Of a stretch of DNA of 64,000 nucleotides, positions 58,633 to 64,000 are shown one piece after another (the first letter of the stretch is position 1; each line of letters begins with the position of its first letter). The stretch comes from Silvimonas soli (GTDB taxonomy: Bacteria > Pseudomonadota > Gammaproteobacteria > Burkholderiales > Chitinibacteraceae): positions 1,364,001-1,428,000 of the forward strand of contig NZ_CP106736.1 of NCBI RefSeq assembly GCF_030035605.1. The letters are read 5' to 3'. A model generated the notes under the pieces. That model saw only the letters and a program-made list of their open reading frames with translations. It ran no database searches and was not told the origin of the DNA. A program made the translations under genes and the position numbers.

Positions 58633-59838
58633 TTACTTCTGCTCACCCTTCAGGCGCTTGGCAGCGCGATCCAGTGCCACAGCCGGGGTTTCGCGACCTT
58701 GGGTCACGTTTTCCAGCGCGGCTTTCATGGATGTCCAGAAACGTGGCATTTCCGGTGCGCTTGGCATTGGTGCGCCAGCGCGGGCTGCGGCCATCGTGCC
58801 TTCGATCAGCGGATCATTCTTCAGCTCGTTGTAGAACGCCTTGTTGGCTGGCACGCCCAACGGCACTGCGTCGTTCATGTCTTTCAGGCCTTCCTTGGAC
58901 AACAGGTAGTTTTCCAGGAACTCGGTAGCGATTTCCTTGTTAGGGCTGGAACTGGCAACCATCGCGCCCAGCACGCCAACGAACGGAGCACCTGGCTTGC
59001 CGCCAATACCTGGAATCGGCGCTACGCCGAAGTTGATCTTGCTCTTCTTGAGGTTGTTCCACGCCCACGGGCCATTGATCATCATGGCGGTGCGGCCTTC
59101 GTTCATGGCTGCTTCTGCTTCAGCGTAGGACGCGGTTTTCGGCATGGCGCCGGAGGCGATCAGCTTCTGGATCATCTCCACACCTTGCAAGGCGCCCTTG
59201 TTGTTCACGCCAACGTCTTGCGAGTTGTAAGAGCCATCGGCGTTACGCTTGAACACGTAACCACCGTTAGCCGCCAGCAGCGCCCACGAGTAATACACCT
59301 CGGTGAAGTTCCACATGATGGCGTGCTTGCCCTGAGCGGACAGTTTTTTGTCCAGCGTCAGCACGTCGTCAAAGCTCTTGGGCGGTGTTGGCACCATATC
59401 CTTGTTGTACAACAAGGCCACGGCTTCGATCGACAGCGGATAGCCCCAAGTCTTGCCACCGATAGTCCAGGCTTTCCATGCCAGCGGATCAATACTGTCC
59501 ACAATCTGTTTGGACGGCGCGACTGGCGAAATCAAACCGCCAGAAATCCAGTTACCGGCCGGGTCATGTGGCCAGATCCAGATATCCGGGCCTTTACCGG
59601 CGGCAGATGCCTGTTCGAACTTGGCGATGGCGTCTTCCGGATGTTCCACCTTCACCTGAATACCGGTTTCCTTGGTGAACTTCTCGCCGATTTTTGCGAT
59701 ACCGTCATAACCCTTGTCGCCGTTGATCCAGATCACCAGCTTGCCGGGTTCAGCGGCGTGTACCTGCATACTCAGCATCCCTGCAGCAACCAGAACACCC
59801 AGTCGCGCCAGCTGCCGAGCCAAAGTCTTGTGTACCAT
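58633..59838 (-). CDS. Extracellular sugar-binding protein, MalE/GanS type
   Basis: A 401-residue solute-binding protein with signal peptide to about residue 28 (SMQVHAA). GKLVIWINGDKGYDGIAKIG closely resembles the start of mature E. coli MalE, and PDIWIWPHDPAGNW the sugar-site loop. In this context galacto-oligosaccharides are the likelier cargo than maltodextrin, but sequence alone cannot decide. It lies 79 bases upstream of the MalF-type gene. Confidence 0.92.
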   Translation of the reverse strand: MVHKTLARQLARLGVLVAAGMLSMQVHAAEPGKLVIWINGDKGYDGIAKIGEKFTKETGIQVKVEHPEDAIAKFEQASAAGKGPDIWIWPHDPAGNWISGGLISPVAPSKQIVDSIDPLAWKAWTIGGKTWGYPLSIEAVALLYNKDMVPTPPKSFDDVLTLDKKLSAQGKHAIMWNFTEVYYSWALLAANGGYVFKRNADGSYNSQDVGVNNKGALQGVEMIQKLIASGAMPKTASYAEAEAAMNEGRTAMMINGPWAWNNLKKSKINFGVAPIPGIGGKPGAPFVGVLGAMVASSSPNKEIATEFLENYLLSKEGLKDMNDAVPLGVPANKAFYNELKNDPLIEGTMAAARAGAPMPSAPEMPRFWTSMKAALENVTQGRETPAVALDRAAKRLKGEQK

Positions 59839-59938
59839 TTTTATCGATCCTCGTTATTTTAATGCCACCACATCAGTGATATCCCGGCATTGCCTCGACT
59901 GCCAGGGGTGCTGTCCCGGGGCGGTTGGCCCCGTGATT

Positions 59939-61063
59939 TCAAACTGCCAGCCGCCGGAACGCGCGGCCGTCTTCGCCAAACAAATGGGTTTTGCTTATCG
60001 GCGCACACAGGGTCAGCGGCTCATTGGCCTGAACCGGTGTACTGGCGTGCAGCCGCGCAATCAGCGGGACCGAAGTATCGCCATTCAGGTATGCATAAGT
60101 GCTTTCGCCCAGGCGCTCAACCCACTGGATTTCGCGAGTAAAGGTATTGAGGTCGCCCGCATGTGCGGCTTCCAGATGTTCTGGCCGAATGCCCAGTTGC
60201 ACATTGGCACCGACAGTCAAACCCGCTGGTTCAACATGTGCAGTCAGGGTAAAGCCATCCTGGGTCAGCACTTGCACGCCATATTCGTTAATTGCCGAAA
60301 CGGTGCCATGCAGGAAATTCATCTTCGGTGAACCAAGGAAACCGGCCACGAACAGACTATTGGGATGTTCGTACAGCTCCAGCGGAGAGCCGATCTGCGC
60401 CACGCTGCCAAATTTGGCCACGTCTGCGCCGGTGTGCAGCAGCACAATCTTGTCAGCCAGCGTCATGGCTTCGACCTGATCGTGCGTCACGTAAATGGTG
60501 CTGGCACGAGCGTATTGGCGATGCAGCCGGGCGATTTCCACGCGGGTTTGCGTGCGCAATGCGGCATCCAGATTGGATAACGGCTCGTCAAACAAGAAGA
60601 CTTCCGGCTCGCGTACCAGCGCCCGGCCAATGGCCACCCGTTGGCGTTGCCCGCCAGACAAAGCGCGCGGTTTGCGTTCCAGAAAACGTTCAATCTGCAA
60701 CATGTTGGCAATGCCGTTCACGCGCTCGGCAATCGCCGCTTTGGTCACGCCTGCCAGCCGCAAACCAAAACCCATGTTCTGGGCTACGGTCAGGTGCGGA
60801 TACAGCGCGTAGCTCTGAAATACCATCGCCACGTTGCGCTCGGACGGCGCGAGTTCGTTGACGCGTTTACCACCGATGCGCATCTCGCCCGTGGTGATGG
60901 TTTCCAGCCCGGCGATCATGCGCAACAAAGTGGACTTGCCGCAGCCGCTGGGGCCAACGAACACGCAAAACTCGCCATCTGCAATTTCCAGCGACACGTC
61001 ATTGATAGTGAGCGTGGCGTTGTCGAACGACTTGCAGACATTAATCAGGGAAACGCTGGCCAC
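59939..61063 (-). CDS. ABC sugar importer ATPase, MalK/UgpC/MsmX type
   Basis: A 374-residue ATPase. Walker A GPSGCGKST (37-45), signature LSGGQRQRVAIGRALVREPEVFLFDEPLSNLDAALR, and a C-terminal regulatory domain with TOBE fold (about 240-370). It supplies the locus with its own energy module, in contrast to Bacillus where the shared MsmX serves GanSPQ. The 100 bases between it and the binding-protein gene hold only a small CGGGGC hairpin. Confidence 0.94.
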   Translation of the reverse strand: MASVSLINVCKSFDNATLTINDVSLEIADGEFCVFVGPSGCGKSTLLRMIAGLETITTGEMRIGGKRVNELAPSERNVAMVFQSYALYPHLTVAQNMGFGLRLAGVTKAAIAERVNGIANMLQIERFLERKPRALSGGQRQRVAIGRALVREPEVFLFDEPLSNLDAALRTQTRVEIARLHRQYARASTIYVTHDQVEAMTLADKIVLLHTGADVAKFGSVAQIGSPLELYEHPNSLFVAGFLGSPKMNFLHGTVSAINEYGVQVLTQDGFTLTAHVEPAGLTVGANVQLGIRPEHLEAAHAGDLNTFTREIQWVERLGESTYAYLNGDTSVPLIARLHASTPVQANEPLTLCAPISKTHLFGEDGRAFRRLAV

Positions 61064-61116
61064 ATGGCCTCCTTGTTGGGTTCAAACATCGTGGCGCAAA
61101 GCGGAGCAACCGCTAT

Positions 61117-63552
61117 TTACTGCGCGATGTGATGCAATTTCTCAATTTCGAAAACCACTTCGTTCACGCCGCACAAGGCAACGCGCAGCAGCGCGGGTTG
61201 CTCCGGTTGCGGGGCCACTGCCAGCCGTTCACGTGCTGCAGGCTCCAGGAAAATGGCAGCGTCGCTTTGCGTGGGCAAAACATGCAAAGTCAGTTGCGGC
61301 TTGCGACCATTCGCGAAAAGATCATCAAGCGCGGTTTCCCACGTGGTCCCGTCGTAGAACTGATCGTTGATCAACACGCCATCGGCATAGAGCCGGGCTG
61401 CGTCACCGGCGTAGTCCAGTTGCAACAACCAGCGCGTTGTCGATTGCGTGGCGATTGAATCAGGCAATGCCAGTTGCCAGATGGCGGCGTGCTGGTAACT
61501 GGCATCGTCCGGCGCCAACGGCACCGGGCCACTGCGCCAGCTGATATGCGGGCCATAACGCAACGGCGGCATAGTTGCCGGGCGTTGCAAACTGACTTGC
61601 ACGGCGATATCAGCGGGCTCGGCAATCTGTTGCTGGAATACGGCAAAGGCGTCTGTGGCAACGGCTTGCAGATCGTGACCGGGGAATACGGCAAGACTCA
61701 CCGGGCCGGTTTGATCCCGATATACGCGCACGGTGTTGCCATCCTGCCAGCAGCCCTGCTCACTGATCACCAGGCGCTGTTGGTCATGCAACTGCACTAC
61801 CGTGCTGCCCACGGCCTGACGCTGATCCAGCACGATCAAACGACATGCCGCACCGAGACTGTCGGTCAGCGTGATCACCACCGGTTCACCGTTCAGGCTT
61901 GGCCGCAAGAACACACAACCATCACGCGTCTGCAGCCACGACTGCGGGCAATCGATCTGCCGGATGGTTTGCGCGTCAAAACAGAATTCCGGCGCAATGC
62001 CTTCCACCGAAAAATACACATAACAAGGCACGGTTTCGTGCGACAGCCTGGTCAGTGGCTGGGCCGTGGCATAGCGCAGCAACGCGCCACCCAGACGTTG
62101 CAGCACGGGCCAGATCAGCGCCGTACCGGACGGAATGGTGATGGGCTGTTCGGGCACCAGCACGGCGGTATCGCCTATCTGCAGCTGTAACTGGGTAGCG
62201 GCAAAGTCCGGCAGCGGATGATGGCGTACATGATTATTGATAAATACAAAGCCGCCCTGCTCGTCGCCGCGTGCGCAGACGCGCAGTTGCGTAGCGTCGG
62301 ATGGATCGGCTGGCGCGCCGTCGGCCAGTGTGGCTGGCAAGCGTGCCAGTTGCGCGCCATATGCCGCGACAAACTGGTGCAGCATACCCAAGTGGCCAAA
62401 CGAGGGCCGAATCTGCCCATACTGACCCAGCGGCGCGTGAAAGTCGTAACCCAGCAGCGGCACGTCATTCGGGTAGCCAGTATCCTGGGTTTCATTCAGA
62501 TAACCCGCGGCGCCAACCGGGTTGGTGCCGCCGTGATACATGTAATAACCGTACAGATTGGCGCCAGAGCCAATTTGCGTCAGCGCGGTCGCGTAGACAT
62601 CTTGGGTGCTGATCACTGGTCGGCGGTGATAAGACATATGCATGCCACCGCCGGCTTCTGCCAGAAAGAACGGGTAATGCTGCGGGTCAATCTGCCCGGC
62701 TGCCGGCGTGCCGCCGACGTTACCCATTTCACCAATCACCCGGCTGGTGTTAAACAAAAACACGCCGGATGCTGGCAGCGGCTCGCTACTGCCCTGCCAG
62801 AAACCATCAGCATAGGCACCCGATAACGGCACCACTTCGCGCGCCGGGATATCCAGTGTCGGCCAGCCGGTAACGGTATACAGCGGTACTTTGAGGCCGC
62901 TGGCGATAGCGATCCGTTTCAGTTCGGCAATGTGCTCGGCGCCGCAGGAAGGGCCAACACGGTCGTATTCGTTTTCAATCTGCACGGCCATCACCGGGCC
63001 GCCGTCTTGCCACATCAAACCCGCCACTTGCTCGCCGATGGCGCCGTACAGGCGTTCAACATGAGCCAGATAAGCTGGCGCGTTGGTACGCAAGTCGGTC
63101 GCTGGCAAAGTGTTGATCAGCCAGTCCGGAAAGCCACCGTAGCGCGCTTCGCCATGCACCCACGGCCCGACACGCAGCGAGAACAACATGCCCAGCTCCC
63201 CAACCAGTTGCACAAAGTGGCGCAGGTCTTTGTTGTCCGACCAGTCAAACTGGCCAGGCTGGGCCTCATGGTGATTCCAGAATACATACGACGCCACAAT
63301 CTGGATGCCACCGGCACGCATCTTGCGCAGTTCGGTTGCCCATTGCGCCCGTGGAAAGCGCGAGTAATGAAACTCGCCCATCACCGGCAGCCACGGCTGA
63401 TCGTCGCGGACCAGGTAGCGACTATTGATGGCGAGCGAGCCCTGAGGACCGGTGTGCCAGTCTTGCCGCAAAAAGCCGATCTCGGGCGCTGCAGCCTGCG
63501 CCGCCAAAGTCAGCTTGACCTGATTGTGTGGCCGGAAAGTCACTGGTGCCAT
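61117..63552 (-). CDS. GH35 beta-galactosidase
   Basis: An 811-residue GH35 enzyme. GEFHYSRFPRAQWATELRKM (near 60-78) is the family signature; the acid/base is probably Glu195 in QIENEYDR, and the nucleophile Glu299 in FFLAEAGGG. C-terminal beta domains fill about 400-811. No signal peptide is seen, so it is probably cytoplasmic. The ATG at 63552 has an AGGA only a few bases upstream, so a GTG three codons later is possible; the frame itself runs to 63873 through promoter and operator DNA and is not coding there. It opens the operon GH35-ATPase-binding protein-permeases-GH53. Confidence 0.9.
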   Translation of the reverse strand: MAPVTFRPHNQVKLTLAAQAAAPEIGFLRQDWHTGPQGSLAINSRYLVRDDQPWLPVMGEFHYSRFPRAQWATELRKMRAGGIQIVASYVFWNHHEAQPGQFDWSDNKDLRHFVQLVGELGMLFSLRVGPWVHGEARYGGFPDWLINTLPATDLRTNAPAYLAHVERLYGAIGEQVAGLMWQDGGPVMAVQIENEYDRVGPSCGAEHIAELKRIAIASGLKVPLYTVTGWPTLDIPAREVVPLSGAYADGFWQGSSEPLPASGVFLFNTSRVIGEMGNVGGTPAAGQIDPQHYPFFLAEAGGGMHMSYHRRPVISTQDVYATALTQIGSGANLYGYYMYHGGTNPVGAAGYLNETQDTGYPNDVPLLGYDFHAPLGQYGQIRPSFGHLGMLHQFVAAYGAQLARLPATLADGAPADPSDATQLRVCARGDEQGGFVFINNHVRHHPLPDFAATQLQLQIGDTAVLVPEQPITIPSGTALIWPVLQRLGGALLRYATAQPLTRLSHETVPCYVYFSVEGIAPEFCFDAQTIRQIDCPQSWLQTRDGCVFLRPSLNGEPVVITLTDSLGAACRLIVLDQRQAVGSTVVQLHDQQRLVISEQGCWQDGNTVRVYRDQTGPVSLAVFPGHDLQAVATDAFAVFQQQIAEPADIAVQVSLQRPATMPPLRYGPHISWRSGPVPLAPDDASYQHAAIWQLALPDSIATQSTTRWLLQLDYAGDAARLYADGVLINDQFYDGTTWETALDDLFANGRKPQLTLHVLPTQSDAAIFLEPAARERLAVAPQPEQPALLRVALCGVNEVVFEIEKLHHIAQ

Positions 63553-63649
63553 CTTCCTGTTGTGTAGTTTTATTTTTCCTGCTTCATGCAGCCACCCGTC
63601 CAACAAGCCATTTTGCTGGCCTGCAGCAATATTCGAGATGCCACACCAA

Positions 63650-63669
63650 AAATTTAAACGCTTAAATTT
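63650..63669. promoter_or_regulatory. LacI-family operator at the GH35 start of transcription (site B)
   Basis: Arms AAATTTAA and TTAAATTT around ACGC; the core TTTAAACGCTTAAA differs from site A at one of 14 positions. It overlaps the 3' side of the -10 hexamer. Confidence 0.75.
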
Positions 63670-63696
63670 GTAGTTAAACGTTTTACCTACTTTCAA
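63667..63696 (-). promoter_or_regulatory. Promoter of the GH35-led galactan operon
   Basis: On the minus strand TTGAAA (63691-63696) and TACAAA (63667-63672) are 18 bases apart. A second palindrome, GTTAAACGTTTTAC (63673-63686, site C), fills most of the spacer, and site B covers the start point: a classic repressor layout. Confidence 0.65.
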
Positions 63697-63896
63697 TTTC
63701 TCAGCATGGGCATGTTGTCGCAATAAGGCCTTACCCTCATATTCACAAAAATCGTGCGGCGACCCTGACAAATTGCACCACATTGGCCTGTGGCATGGCA
63801 AAACAGACATGTATCGCAATACATACAATGCGACAACTGAGGCAAAGACGAGCAGCCGGAGGCAAATTGACAAGGATGTTGTACTCTGATTTGATA

Positions 63897-63912
63897 GATT
63901 AATCGTTTAATC
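63897..63912. promoter_or_regulatory. LacI-family-like operator near the right edge (site D)
   Basis: GATTAATCGTTTAATC is a CG-centred palindrome with one mismatched pair. It lies about 200 bases upstream of the GH35 promoter, better placed for a rightward gene just outside the window. The rest of 63700-64000 shows no convincing gene; an open plus-strand frame from ATG at 63929 to the edge has no ribosome binding site. Confidence 0.55.
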
Positions 63913-64000
63913 AATGATGATTTACTAATGCTGTGGGCTTGGGCATCTGCCGGACACAGCCAGTCACCGGTCAGGGAACAGGCTCACATCACCTATGGCA

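Noticed and set aside
58633..61063. Maltodextrin importer (malEFGK) as the reading of the ABC genes
   Set aside because: The binding protein is MalE-like, but no maltose or amylase genes are present and GH53, GH35, GH42 and galKT flank the transporter; kept only as an alternative cargo.
63553..63873. N-terminal extension of the GH35 frame to 63873
   Set aside because: It would place coding sequence over the promoter and two operators, and GH35 relatives begin near the chosen ATG.

Overview
The window reads as chromosome of a moderately GC-rich betaproteobacterium. The gene content and order (rplM-rpsI next to argC, a bactofilin gene and erpA; uvrA followed by two MFS genes; coq7; ssb) suggest the Neisseriales, for example a Chromobacteriaceae or Chitinibacteraceae-like plant-polymer degrader. 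That placement is inference. Several blocks keep the order known from Escherichia coli: rsmI / lpoA-yraN-diaA-dolP, tesA / ybbA-ybbP, and dnaQ-rnhA-yafS / gloB-mltD.

Layout. 1-1.3 kb: the tail of a probable alpha/beta hydrolase and a GH10 xylanase lipoprotein. 2-12.7 kb: tRNA-Leu(CAA), the rsmI/lpoA-type cluster, tesA and an ABC exporter, recQ, and an unrecognised membrane protein. 12.8-21.3 kb: nitroreductase, polyphosphate:AMP phosphotransferase, erpA, bactofilin, argC, ribosomal proteins S9 and L13, OsmC, a racemase, and a formate/nitrite channel behind a perfect FNR box. 21.5-32.4 kb: coq7, two cyclophilins, lpxH, the operon dnaQ-ispD-msrC-ispF-mmuM, rnhA, gloB, mltD and a PNPOx-like protein. 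32.5-38.3 kb: uvrA and two MFS transporters.

38.3-46.3 kb is an accessory block between the yajR-like gene and ssb. It encodes a glucuronide pathway: UxuR-like regulator, mannonate dehydratase, SDR fructuronate reductase, a distinctly A+T-richer beta-glucuronidase and glucuronide carrier pair, and a LamB-type porin. At its right edge there is a truncated orphan gene end with its own terminator, and unusually long hairpins. Uronate isomerase and KDG kinase/aldolase are not in the window.

48.7-63.6 kb is a complete type I galactan (beta-1,4-galactan) utilisation locus: secreted GH53 endo-galactanase with a C-terminal binding module, ABC importer with its own ATPase, GH35 and GH42 beta-galactosidases, galT and galK, and a LacI-family regulator. 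CG-centred palindromes of one type lie between the regulator and GH42 and on the GH35 promoter, so one regulator probably controls two operons. A further site near the right edge suggests a divergent gene beyond the window.

No CRISPR array, insertion sequence, prophage or rRNA was seen. The most unusual items are the truncated lpoA-type protein without a lipobox, the double HxlR operator, the structured porin leader, the remnant gene beside ssb, and three divergent gene pairs whose start regions overlap.
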